A stretch of 64,000 nucleotides of DNA. It comes from Undaria pinnatifida. Lineage: Eukaryota > Sar > Phaeophyceae > Laminariales > Alariaceae. The stretch spans positions 3,256,433 through 3,320,432 of the forward strand of contig JABAKD010000004.1 in the NCBI GenBank assembly GCA_012845835.1, read 5' to 3'. The stretch's first letter is position 1. Each line of letters begins with the position of its first letter. Of the stretch, positions 51,328 to 61,021 are shown piece by piece. The notes beneath the pieces were generated by a model. That model was given only the letters and a program-made list of their open reading frames with translations, searched no databases and was not told the DNA's origin. The position numbers and the translations under genes were made by a program.

Positions 51328-51645
51328 GGTCGATATATATAGTTTTCGCGCACAGACTGACTAAAATCACCCTTTTGACCCTGATAGCTACACTGTAGTT
51401 GTAAGGGGAGTCGCCGACCTGTATCCTTAATGAGGGTACACAACTCGTAATACGCGCGATCGGAGTATCACACAGCTTGCAAAGATGAGTTTCGACGAAA
51501 TCTTCGATCTCACAGCTGGAGGAGTGTATTTTCATTTTTTATAATAAATACGGAGTATATTATAAAAAATGAAAATACACTCATCTTTGCAAGCTGTGTG
51601 TGATACTCCGATCGCGCGCATTACGAGTTGTGTGTCCTCATATAT
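51328..51645. repeat. M5 head-to-head pair
   Basis: Minus-oriented M5 at 51,328-51,542 and plus-oriented at 51,563-51,645 meet at GTGTATTTTCATTTTTTATAAT / ATTATAAAAAATGAAAATACAC, giving a perfect inverted repeat of more than 20 bp with a 15-bp loop. Confidence 0.88.
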
Positions 51646-51923
51646 ATGGGGGCTGTCAAAAGAGTTATATATTATTCTTACGAGCATACGTATACAAAAT
51701 ATGTGATACTGGATTCGAAAGGGCGGCACATACATGCGTCTCAACAAAAATAACTTTTTTTTTTTTAAAGCACCAAAAATAAAAAAAACTAACCAATCCA
51801 ACGAACAAACAAACTGGTGCGTTCCACAGCCAGTCGTCGGATTTATTTTGCTTCCTCCTCATACGAACCGGAGCGTTTTTTTTTTTTGTTTCCGTGCACA
51901 TATGAGATCGATAAAAAGATATC

Positions 51924-52012
51924 TTGACGCCTTCACCACTGGAAACCCGTTTTGGGGACGAAAATGCTTGGATTTAGTATAGGGAGGGGATTGGGGGCTC
52001 TAAAAGGGTTAA
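51924..52012 (+). mobile_element. M4 MITE
   Basis: TTGACGCCTTCACCACTGG to CTAAAAGGGTTAA. Left TTAA mutated to TTGA. Confidence 0.8.
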
Positions 52013-52144
52013 CGCTGAACTGAACGTCTTTGTATCTCTCTGTCGACAACAATGGTGCTTGCTACATACCTGGTACAGCAGTAGCTATTACAACAGGACT
52101 AAGGGGAAATCCGTTATCCTTCTTGAGGACAAATGTACACCCGG

Positions 52145-52250
52145 CAACACGTACGTGTGGTCGGAGTATCTCGCACACAGTTTGCGAAAAGTGAGTTTCG
52201 ACAGAATTAAAACCTCACGACGTCTCACAGCCGTGTATTGTATACTTGTA
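52145..52250 (-). repeat. M5 core copy, diverged
   Basis: GGTCGGAGTATCTCGCACAC, TTTGCGAAAAGTGAGTTTCG and CTCACAGCCGTGTATT follow the M5 order on the minus strand. Confidence 0.7.
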
Positions 52251-52465
52251 GCTACCGCGGTGTGTTTTTTATTTTGTGATTAAAACTAACCGTCACAAAA
52301 GAAACCACAAGAAGAGTAAAACAATTATTTCATGAAGATATTTATTGTTCCACCTGCCGCTTGGCAATGTGAGGCGGTTGTTCCGATCATACACAACAGC
52401 ATCAGTAGCACCGAGACCCTCTCATAAGAAGCCGGGTTGTTACGGGAAAACCCAATACAATTAAT
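52251..52465. other. No feature recognised
   Basis: Only a 99-codon minus-strand frame that runs into M3. No domain. Confidence 0.4.
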
Positions 52466-53018
52466 GACTGATTCTACGATACCTCCTCCTCCCAAAAGAA
52501 AACAACAGCGAGCGATCTTCTTGAAACAAACGTTTCGTGGCTGCTCGGCACGATGGAGGATGCATATGAAAACATATCTCCGTCTGTTTTCTTGCTTGCA
52601 GAGAAAGGGACTATCTCGAACCATCTCGTCGGGGGGGTAAGTAAGGGGCGCACCCTGTTCCAGGAGATACTACCGGGAGGACCCAGGCTACGGTAGGGGG
52701 GTCCCCTTTTGGGCCTTTTATTTCAGTGGTTAGGGGTCACTCGCGCGAGTAACCCCTTTGCACCTATGCAATCTTACGTTTTCTTCATATTTTACATTGA
52801 TGAAATCAATCCGCAATGAAAAGGTGATCCAAGCTGCGCCAAAACAAGTGCCTAAACTGTTTTTATCCGTGAGGTACAGAGTCACTCGTGCGACTGGCTC
52901 AAACACACCAGTGGAAATGGGGGTACCCCCCCTACCGTAGCCTTGGTCGGAGCTGATTTCAAACCCGGCGATTTCGCTAAAGAAAAGTTGGGGGTGGCTT
53001 CGTACCGTAGAACGACTG
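52466..53018 (+). mobile_element. M3 MITE with TAAT target duplication, host of an M2
   Basis: GACTGATTCTACGATACC to TACCGTAGAACGACTG, flanked by TAAT at 52,462-52,465 and 53,019-53,022. M3 sequence is split at CCGGGAG|CTG by the M2 at 52,680. Confidence 0.92.
52680..52948 (+). mobile_element. M2 MITE with GGAG target duplication, nested in M3
   Basis: GACCCAGGCTACGGTAG to CTACCGTAGCCTTGGTC, flanked by GGAG at 52,676-52,679 and 52,949-52,952. The uninterrupted M3 at 54,588 reads GGCCGGGAGCTGG here, so the target was GGAG once. Confidence 0.96.
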
Positions 53019-53164
53019 TAATCCGGACCACATACATACGGCTACATACAGCTATCTATATATACATACAGTAGGGGTTTCCCAGTGAGATGGAGGCGTG
53101 CCAGATACACGCTACCGCAGTAGTACGGCAAAAAAGAGCACCATTTTTTTCCCTCTCTGCCAGA

Positions 53165-53474
53165 TATGGCGGAGGTGCACATACATGCCTTTTGATTTTT
53201 TTTCCCTGCAACCCTCCACGTTTGTGGAGCTTAGACCTCTCCCTCCCAAAACAAACACGGATTTGGAGAAAACAAAAAAAAAGAGCTGCTACGAAACGAA
53301 CCACCCTATGGCCTACTACATACAGTATATATGTAACGGATATTGTGTTTTTTTTGTTTCATAACGAAATTCCGACCATTTTGGGTTAAGAATGACGCTA
53401 GCGAGCCCCGTCAAAATTCATAAACCCGTTTTTCCAAAAAGTGCTCGTACTACTTCTCTATCTTAACGCGCGTC
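53165..53474 (+). mobile_element. M1 MITE, diverged (first of three in a row)
   Basis: GCGGAGGTGCAC start, GTGGAGCTTAGACCTCTCCC, CCTATGGCCTAC, CATTTTGGGTTAAG and CTATCTTAACGCGCGTCC. Termini decayed. Confidence 0.6.
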
Positions 53475-53724
53475 CTTGAGGAGCTCCACACCCCCACCCG
53501 AAAAACTGATTTTGGTAACAACAACGGAAATTGCAACCCGATCGGAAAAAAATCATGGGGGCCTAGCTATAGAACGAAAAAAAAAAACACGTAACAGAAA
53601 AAGAAGGCGCATTTCGGGCGATATGTAGTTAGTGCGTCAAGGAGTCCCGAAATTTCTCAACACAGACGATAATATTTTTGCCAAAACATGCTACCTCTTC
53701 ACCTCTTCTATCGCAGCACGCGTC
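53475..53724 (+). mobile_element. M1 MITE, diverged (second)
   Basis: GAGGAGCTCCACACCCC, AAAACTGATTTTGG, ATCATGGGGGCCTAGC, GTCAAGGAGTCCCG and CTCTTCTATCGCAGCACGCG. The left terminus is missing. Confidence 0.6.
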
Positions 53725-53845
53725 GCCAGGGCAAAACGACCGCCTTGTTGGAGGAAGCCGCCTTATTCTCAACGGCACTGCACAGGTCGTGAGTGGAATT
53801 CCTCGACCGTGCCAAGCAATTTTGACCGCCCTATATCGGGAGGAC

Positions 53846-54131
53846 GACGCGTGCTACGATAGAGGTGCACCAGTTTTTTTTTCCCCGAGGTTTTTCCTCA
53901 ATTTTGGAGCTTAAGACCTCTCTTCCAACAACTGATTTTTGGGAAAAAAATAAAATTGCTACCCACCGGGTGAACAACCCCATGGCCTAGGTACACAACG
54001 AGAATCATGCAAAACCAAAAAAATGGCCTATTATTTTTTTATTTTCCGACGATTTTGGGTTAAGGGGAGCCCCGTCATTCAGAATCAAATTCAGACGAAA
54101 ACGGCTACCTAGAGCTACCGCAGCGCGCGTC
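53846..54131 (+). mobile_element. M1 MITE copy (third)
   Basis: GACGCGTGCTACGATAG to GCTACCGCAGCGCGCGTC with a full interior including CCATGGCCTAGGTACACAAC. Confidence 0.88.
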
Positions 54132-54227
54132 ACACCGCCTTATTGGGCGACCTTTGCTGCTGTGGTAAACAAAAGTGGATCACATAGGTTTTGGCGCATA
54201 CCGCCAGTTCTGAGTGTGGTCCTTCCG

Positions 54228-54485
54228 TAATACTGTTTCGGAGGCTAGATTTGTTAGTCAAGAAACGGTGTGCTCCACAATGAGTTTGGTGTGACAGCTG
54301 CCGAGTTTTCTTGTTTTCAGCTTTTTGTTAGGCTGGCTCTCTCGTAAGACACGGGGCTGCAAGTATGGCTCAGAAGGCTAGATTTCTCGTTAAAAAACGG
54401 TGTGTTCCAAACCAAATTTGGCGTATATGAAAGAGCTGTCGAGTTTCTTGTTTTCCCCTTCCTTAGGTTGACTGTTTTGTGACAC
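54228..54485 (+). repeat. 138-bp tandem duplication, two units
   Basis: GGCTAGATTTGTTAGTCAAG...GAGTTTTCTTGTTTTC at 54,243 and GGCTAGATTTCTCGTTAAAA...GAGTTTCTTGTTTTC at 54,380. Noncoding, moderately diverged. Confidence 0.75.
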
Positions 54486-54587
54486 TATTTCTTATTAGAG
54501 GCCGGCAGTGGATGCCATTCACATACAGACGTACCTCGACGGCTGATGCCATACCTCTCTGATATTGAATGGAAGCAACCGACCTAT

Positions 54588-54842
54588 GACTGATTCTACG
54601 GTACCCCCCCAAAAAAATAAACAGCGATTTTCTTCAACGAACGTTTCATGGCTGCTCGACACGAGGAAGGATGCTGTGTAAACAATATCTTCATCGTGCA
54701 TTTTCATGTTTGCAGAAGACTACCGAACGACAACGTCGGGGTGGCAACGGGCATCGTATTTCACGAGACACGGCCGGGAGCTGGCTTCAAAACCGGTTAT
54801 TTCGCTAAAGAAAAGTTGGGGGGGGCTACCGTAGTAAGACTC
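54588..54842 (+). mobile_element. M3 MITE, intact reference copy
   Basis: GACTGATTCTACGGTACCCC to GGCTACCGTAGTAAGACTC, flanks CTAT and ATAT (one mismatch). Uninterrupted; used above as the empty-site reference. Confidence 0.88.
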
Positions 54843-54859
54843 ATATAATACCCTTCATG

Positions 54860-54965
54860 TAGACATGCACGTTCCGTAAAAACGCGCGATCGACGTATCA
54901 CACGCAGCTTGCAAAATTGAGGTTCGACGATATTCTCGATCCACCACACACAGCGGTGTTTTCAA
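54860..54965 (-). repeat. M5 core copy, diverged
   Basis: AACGCGCGATCGACGTATCA, CGCAGCTTGCAAAATTGAGG and CGACGATATTCTCGATC on the minus strand of M5. Confidence 0.75.
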
Positions 54966-55190
54966 GCAGTGTATGTTTAATTTTTAGCGAAAGCGTGGAA
55001 ATAAATACAGAATCCTGCAACTTCAGGCATATAAAGGAGATTACAAATCAGAGGCCTTAACGCCTGACCGAACCAACAACAACAACAACTATATGCCAGG
55101 CCCCTTAAGAATCAGCCCTATCGACTCCTAACCTGCCTAGGTCGGCATTTATTTACGTTTCTCACCATTTGTTCTACATTGTGATAGCCC
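54966..55190. other. No feature recognised
   Basis: No frames or repeats noted. Confidence 0.4.
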
Positions 55191-55380
55191 CCCAGGTCCA
55201 TGCTACGGCCCCTGCTTCCACTACTTCCTAGCGTGTACTCTGGTTCTTTCTCACTTGCCTTTCGACCAAGTTCCCCAAGTCAACCGCCCAGGTCCAACGT
55301 TGCAGACCCTGCCCTTATTTATAATCCACAGCGTGCCTTGCTTTCTCTCTTGCCTTTCAGCCACTAGCCCATATAGCCCA
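55191..55380 (+). repeat. About 93-bp tandem duplication
   Basis: CCCAGGTCCATGCTACGGCC...CTCACTTGCCTTTCGACCA and CCCAGGTCCAACGTTGCAGA...CTCTTGCCTTTCAGCCA, period about 95 bp. Confidence 0.65.
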
Positions 55381-55629
55381 CCCCTTGGGCCCCGCGTTGA
55401 TACAGGCCCCAAAAATTGTTTCTCCTTCGCAGCCTGGCATGTTTCCCTTTTCCCCTTCCGGACCTATACATTTCTGTTGTTTCCCTTCGCATCCTTGCGC
55501 TCAGTGGCCTTGCCTTCGTCTTTTCGTAGCCCGCTTGCTACCGGTAGACCGTTTGGTACATGCCCGCCCGCGAGCTCCCACGTTTGTGAGCTCCATCGCA
55601 GGGTTGAAACACTTCCACTGAGACGGCTT

Positions 55630-56350
55630 ACTTTCATGACGAGGTGTGGAGAAATGCATAGCTTCATTTCGTTTGCTTCGAATGGCCGCATCTTTCGATC
55701 CCCCCTTTTCTGGACGCTTTGAGGGCATCCTTTGATTGTCGTGTGATCTGCATAATCTGAAACATTTCAGGGTGGGCCAATGTTATGCATTTATATTGAT
55801 ATATGTATGGATAGTCCATAGATTTGAGGTGAAACCACGTCGTAGGTGATGTGAAAAATGCCGTACAAACTTCTGATGGCCGATAGAGTATGTGATGTCA
55901 AGGCTATCTCTCATAGTTAGGTGATAGTATAATAATGTAGGTGACGGTGACGCTCCAAGCCGGACAGCTTCTACATGGGGTGATGTCGTATCTAGCAATA
56001 GACATGAAGGCAAGTTTCTAGAACGGTCTCGTTGGACCTGATGTCGCAATTGACTGTTCCGGGATTTCGTGTCTCTCAGGTCCCAAAAATGGTCATCTGC
56101 CGTTGGTGTGGCGGGGGATTGATAGAGTCCTCCGTCCCCCCATCCCGTCACTTGAAGTCTTGAGCTGTACCAAGCCCTGAGCCAAGAAAGAAGCAATATA
56201 CGAGAAGAAAGTACACAACGCAAAGCGGTGCCTCCCAGCACCGATACCTCTCCTGTGTCCCTACCACTGGACATCACTTTGACATACGACGTCGCGGTGC
56301 CCCCCAGCACCGATACCACTTGTCTGCCTACCACTCGGCAGCGCTTTGAC
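55630..56350. repeat. Duplicated block, copy 1
   Basis: Colinear with 56,920-57,390: GCATCTTTCGATCCCCC, GTGTGATCTGCATAATC, GGGTGATGTCGTATCTAGC, GCGGGGGATTGATAGAGTCC, AAAGCGGTGCCTCCCAGCACC. Copies are about 1.1-1.3 kb apart in direct orientation and flank the NADAR fragment. Confidence 0.8.
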
Positions 56351-56365
56351 ATATGGCGTCGACGG
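56215..56365 (-). repeat. 60-70 bp sub-repeat encoding an SVLGGTA-type phrase
   Basis: On the minus strand two units read (V/G)R-x-x-x-x-VSVLGGTA. A third unit lies in copy 2 at about 57,320-57,370 (VSVLECTA) and a related one near 57,480-57,545 (GDTGLSVLGSAF). The plus strand has CAGCACCGATACC in each. Confidence 0.6.
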
Positions 56366-56553
56366 CAGCAGGCAGGAGATGGCCGAGCGAGGTTTTCGGT
56401 GATTGCCGTGGAGGTGGATCGCTTGTCTCGTGGACACCATTGTCGGTGGGGAAGATCCCACCAGAGTAGGTCGGAGTGGGTGCGCCCCGGGGAAAAAGTT
56501 GTGAGCCGACTCAAGGGAACTGCGGCAGGGGCTGGGTGCGGGGGGGGGCGAGC

Positions 56554-56918
56554 GAGGTGCTGGCGGACCTCCATCAGCACGTGTCTCGGAAGGTGGAATC
56601 CTCGCCAAAGCGGTTGATGGGAGGCTCGTGGGCCACCGGCCTTGTAACCAATGCCCCAGATGAGGTCGTGTGAGCTGGCTGCCTCGGCAAAAATCTTGTC
56701 GCCCGTCGCTGCCAGCGCATGTCGAAGACCCGGGTGTTGGGGAAACTTATGCAGCGGGGCAGGGCGCGGACGTCGGTAGAACGACGTCGTTCCCAACACG
56801 CTTGGTCGAAAGCCGATACGGTTTGACCCAACGCCTTTTGCTCGGCGGTGGTCGGTTTGCTTGTTTTTCCGGTATACCACGTCTCGACCTTGCGAGAGGC
56901 GTCCCGTCCTAGCCCCAT
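56554..56918 (-). pseudogene. NADAR-domain (YbiA-like) sequence, truncated and frameshifted
   Basis: NADAR proteins are N-glycosidases acting on riboflavin-pathway intermediates and, in some members, on ADP-ribosylated guanine. One frame (from 56,918) reads TTAEQKALGQTVSAFDQACW then ERRRSTD. The next frame reads HKFPQHPGLRHALAATGDKI, FAEAASSHDLIWGIG, PLWRGFHLPRHVLMEVRQHL. These match the family order: aeqK-x-LGr, FD-x-x-x-W-x-x-x-R, KF-x-qNp-x-L, l-x-TGD-x-x-x-EAs, D-x-IWGIG, WrG-x-N-x-L, LMEVR. A shift of frame is needed near 56,780-56,800. The N-terminal third (E-x-Y-x-x-A-x-K) is missing and replaced by the duplicated block. The second frame stays open to 55,783 without domain similarity. 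Pseudogene most likely; a short intron at the frame change is the alternative. Confidence 0.72.
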
Positions 56919-56919
56919 T

Positions 56920-57390
56920 TACGACGTGTGGGGGTAGATGTACGGGCGCATTTCAGTTTTTTCGAATAGCCGCATCTTCGACTCCCCTCTTTCCGATTTT
57001 GGGATGGTATCATAGCTACCGTCCTTCGATCGTCGTGTGATCTGCATCCACGAGTATTCAGGGTGGGCTAATGTTATAGGGTGATGTCGTATCTAGCTAT
57101 ATACATGAAGATAAGTTCCTAGAACCGTCGTTGAGGACCTGATGAAGTATTTGGCTGTTTTAGGATTTGTGCTTCTTAGATCCTAAAGCGGTCACCCGTC
57201 GTAGGCGTTGCGGGGGATTGATAGAATCCACCCCCATGCGGTCACTTGGAGCCTTGATTTGTCCCAATAGCCTTGATTTAAGAAATAAGAAATCTATGAG
57301 AAGAAGCTACACAACGGAAAGCGGTGCATTCCAGCACCGATACCTGCTGTGTCCCCATCACTCGGCTGCACTTTGACACAGCCCGCACCT
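56920..57390. repeat. Duplicated block, copy 2
   Basis: See copy 1 at 55,630-56,350. It has ATGTTATAGGGTGATGTCG where copy 1 has about 180 bp of extra sequence, so internal deletion or insertion separates them. Confidence 0.8.
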
Positions 57391-57934
57391 TCTCAGTTTC
57401 CCATAGAGTATGACATTTATGATATTCTTTGCCCCGTCTCTAAGATGTGAGCTGCCAACGGAGGACATAAAAAAGGCACCACGGACGTTGACGAAAGCGC
57501 TTCCTAACACCGACAACCCTGTGTCCCCGTTCCCCTCGGGGGGCCGCTCCACGAAGGGGTGCGTCAAGACAAGCAGACCTCTCTTAAACCGGCACTTGCT
57601 CTTACACCAAAATCGGAACGGGTTTGTATGATGTAGTTTTCGGTATGCCCGTGCCAAGCCATCTTGACCTCTCTTATCTAGGCTACACGTACCACGCAAT
57701 TAACGAATCTTGATCTTGTTTTTTTTCTCTCTGGACACATCTTCCCTTTCCTACCTATCCAAGTCAATTTTCCTCGCGGAGAGCTAAAAACCGACGATTA
57801 TCTTGAACGAAAATGTTCGAGCCTCCTTCCAGGGTTTCCATCGAACAAACCCAGCATTTTGCTACGGGGACAAAGAACCTCATTTTTACGGCGGGGCAAT
57901 ATTCGTCCAAGACGTCGAAATTCTCAGCGCTTGT
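57391..57934. other. No gene recognised
   Basis: A 113-codon minus-strand frame (57,358-57,699) carries the SVLG-type phrase but no domain. Confidence 0.4.
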
Positions 57935-58740
57935 CATGGGCCGGCGCTGGTGGGCAGGCCCGGAGTTGGGTCGGGCCGGGTCGGCGACTTGTCGGCGCTG
58001 GTGGGTGGCACCATCATCTTTGTGCATGTAGTGGCCCGCGGCTCGGCCGGGCCCATCAATTTTTCGGAGGATAGGCCGCGCCCCGACCCGGCCCATCAGA
58101 CTTGCAGAGAACAGGCCACGGCTCGGTCCGGCCCGGCCCAGACCATGACATTTGCAGCGAGGCCTGTGAGACACGGGCTCTATAGGGCCTGGCCCGCCAT
58201 CTCTGTGGGCCGGCCCGTGAATTGGAAGGGCCGGCCCATTCCGTACTAAAAGGTGCACGCTGACGTGTCCTGTTTTTTTTCTTAATATAATTTTCAGCTG
58301 GTGATAATATATTACTTGGTATATATATACTCGTATGTGTTGTATACCGGTTCCGTAGCCGTTTTATATTTGCTTTTTACTGGTACTTTACAATAGTGTA
58401 CTACTTATCATGGTCCGCGGCGCGGGCCGTCCCACAAAAACGCGTGGGCCGTCTCATGGACCGGGCGGACGTCGTCATCGCAGTACCAACAGTACACCAC
58501 ATATCATGGGCCGCGGCCCGGGCCGGCCCGTCAAAACACCTTGGCCGCTTCATGGGTTGGGCAGAGCGGCCTATATGTAGCCCACATTTCATGGGCCGCG
58601 CCGGGCCGCGGCCGATCAAATTTCGAGTGGATGGGCCGCAGCCCAGCTCGACCCATCTAAATTTCATTTCATAGGCCGCGGCCCGGCCCGGCCCAGCAAT
58701 TTTTCAAAGTTTTTGACCCGGTCCGGCCCGGCCCGGCCCG
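57935..58740. repeat. GGCCC/GGGCC-rich degenerate tandem region
   Basis: Repeated phrases GGGCCGCGGCCCGG, GGCCCGGCCCATCAAA and TTCATGGGCCG, with spacing of roughly 40-60 bp, on both strands alike because they are palindromic. GC content is far above the neighbours. Open frames on both strands (148 and 164 codons) follow from composition. Confidence 0.85.
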
Positions 58741-59198
58741 CGCCATCGGCCCTTGACAAAAGCCCTGGAAAATCCCCGTGTTGTCCAAACATCTGTCAGC
58801 CCAAGACGCTGAAGTGGATACTATTTTTGCAGTTAAATGTGTTGCTTCCCTCGGGGGGGCTAAAAGAAAGTAAAAAATGACCCCTGTAGCAATCCAATGG
58901 GTAGGTTTGCAGGAAAACACCTGGAAAAGAGCTCGGTCGAACCAGTTGTTTTCAAGGGAAGGGGCGGTTCCGAGGTCTCCGCGAGACGCGTGACTACGAT
59001 AGAAGTACACCGTTATTGCGGCTGATTTTTTTTCCTGAAATTGACGGGGCTCCTTGACCCAAAATCGTCGGGAAAAAAAAAAATAATGGGCCATTTTTGT
59101 TGCATGATTCTCGTTGTGTAGCCTAGACCATGGGATTTCTCATCGACCCGCAGCTGTTTTTTGTTTTATTTTTCTCCAAATCAGTTTTTTGGGAGACG

Positions 59199-59286
59199 TT
59201 AACGCCTTTACAACTGGAAACCTCTTTGGGGACAAATTTACTTGAAGTTAGTATAGGGAGGGATTTTGGGGCTCTTAAGGGGCTAA
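59199..59286 (+). mobile_element. M4 MITE nested in M1
   Basis: TTAACGCCTTTACAACTGG to CTTAAGGGGCTAA, 88 bp, right TTAA mutated. Confidence 0.8.
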
Positions 59287-59287
59287 G

Positions 59288-59652
59288 GTATTAGTGGGGT
59301 ATTGGTCCGTTTGACCACTTGCAAAAGGTTAACCAATAGCTTACCCAAACTAAGCCTTATAACACTCTCCCCCCCTGAAACGGCGGGGTAGCAGGTCGGC
59401 CGGATATACGGGCGGACCTTTCAATATCCAAGCCGTTTCATTTCCTGGGGATACCAGGAAGAGTATTTTTCAAGTTCGACATGGGGAAAATCTGAAAAGT
59501 TTATTATTGTGGATGGTGGGGATCGAACCCACGACCCAAAAACCCATGGTCTGTCGACGACGCCATTTGTTAAGGAATTTGTGGGGTATTAGTCCGTCTG
59601 ACCACTTGCAACTGGTTAACCATTCGCTTACCCAAACTAAGCCTTATAACAG
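59288..59652 (-). mobile_element. Element B with tail module on both sides
   Basis: Minus strand: tail (TGTTATAAGGCTTAGTTTGG...CCTTAACA), tRNA-like head (GGCGTCGTCGACAGACCATG, GTGGGTTCGATCCCC), body, second tail. The direct tail repeat of about 85 bp suggests tandem recombination or rolling amplification. Confidence 0.8.
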
Positions 59653-59728
59653 AGAGGTCTTAAGCTCCCAAATTGAGGAGTAGTATTACGAAAAAAGTGA
59701 CGCACCTCTATTGTGGAGCGCGTCAAGA

Positions 59729-60012
59729 CGAAAATTGACTTGGATAATAGGTAGGACAGGGAAGAAGAGAGCTGGAGAAAAAACAACATGATAACTACCG
59801 GTGTTCGTTCTTGGACAAAGTGCGGCCTTAAATCGGTGTTTCTTCTTAAACCGGGCTCTCGTTAATCGGTAGACCCCCCTGTAATACAACTTTACCCGAG
59901 GAAGTGAAGAAAATAAGGCCGAAGTCCTTGCTTGAACGTTGGGGGGGAAGGGATCATTTGGAGGAGAATTTCATCGGCAGATTTAGGCGTTGTTGTTGTT
60001 GTTATCAAGGCA
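59729..60012. other. No feature recognised
   Basis: No frames or repeat relations noted. Confidence 0.4.
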
Positions 60013-60322
60013 TGGAGCACTGCTGCTGTGTGTGGCTACACAAATTGGTGCTGACACAAGAGCGTATACTATCGCCGGCGGTACGACCGACACCCTGTCT
60101 CTGGTGTGCACATGATTTCTTGCTGTGTTGTTTACGCTAATAATAGTTGTGTTCCAACACACCACCGCTGCTGTGTGTGGCTACACAAATTGGTGCTGAC
60201 ACAAGAGCGTATACTATCGCCGGCGGTACGACCGACACCCTGTCTCTGGTGTGCACATCATTTCTTGCTGTGTTATTTACGCTGATAATTGTGTTCCAAC
60301 ACACCACCGCCGTGTATGGTAC
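60013..60322 (+). repeat. 145-bp tandem duplication, 2.2 units
   Basis: CTACACAAATTGGTGCTGAC at 60,036 recurs at 60,181. The units are almost identical through CGCCGGCGGTACGACCGAC and TGTGTTCCAACACACCACCG, so this is recent. Confidence 0.92.
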
Positions 60323-61020
60323 CCAATAATAATGTACGCCCACCCTTCCATAAAAAGAAACGAGGAATATAATAATCATATTTCCACACGTACGTACGTA
60401 CGAAGTAACCCCCTCCTATTTCTGTTCCTTCCGGGGTTGACGAAAAACGTCAAACAACACGCACAACACGTCGTATTAATCGTACCTCCGAGGACCAACG
60501 CCCGAATGGGTAGGGTGGACCGTAACTGGACCAAGTCCGGCGGAAGGCTATCTCCCATGGCCAGGGGTTTTGTTAGTGGGTGAGCTTGCGCAAGTCCCAC
60601 ACTACCCGGAAAGATGACATTCCGGGTGGCTATCTCCACCGAACCTGACCCTCAGGGGACAGGCCGGGTCGACATACACACGCATCCGTATACAACGGCA
60701 GTTTGCGCTGCCGGGGTTGTAACGAAGACCACTGATAGGGACAGCTTACGCTATACCTACAATGGGACTCGAAGGGTGCGCCAGCTAGCGTTGGGCTGCG
60801 AAAGCAACTGAGTTAAATCGACACACGACGCGTATGAAAATACGCGGAAGTGTGGTGAGCTAAAGCTTTATTTTTCCCCATCCGCCGGAGGATAAAAAAG
60901 AATTAAAAAAAAAAAGTCGTATTAATATTAATAATAGCAGTAGTAGTACGTACGTTATAACTTCATGGCCTTGTATATAATATTATGAGACGGTATAATA
61001 CCACCGGCATATATATATTA
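60323..61020. other. No gene recognised
   Basis: 60,835-60,910 (GGAAGTGTGGTGAGCTAAAG, CATCCGCCGGAGGAT) is related in inverse orientation to 30,960-31,040. No domain in any frame. Confidence 0.45.
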
Positions 61021-61021
61021 T

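Larger units (their letters stand above)
58985..59728 (-). mobile_element. M1 MITE split by nested M4 and element B
   Basis: M1 left part from GACGCGTGACTACGATAG to TTTTTTGGGAGA (59,196). It then resumes GAGAGGTCTTAAGCTCCC at 59,651 and ends CTATTGTGGAGCGCGTC at 59,728. The 450 bp between are M4 and element B. Confidence 0.88.

Noticed and set aside
55783-56553. C-terminal 256 codons of the 365-codon minus-strand frame as part of the NADAR protein
   Set aside because: This part lies in the duplicated block and reads as low-similarity sequence with small repeats; the NADAR family ends near LMEVR.
57764-58258. Open frames of 164 and 148 codons on opposite strands
   Set aside because: Both are held open by the GGCCC-rich palindromic composition.
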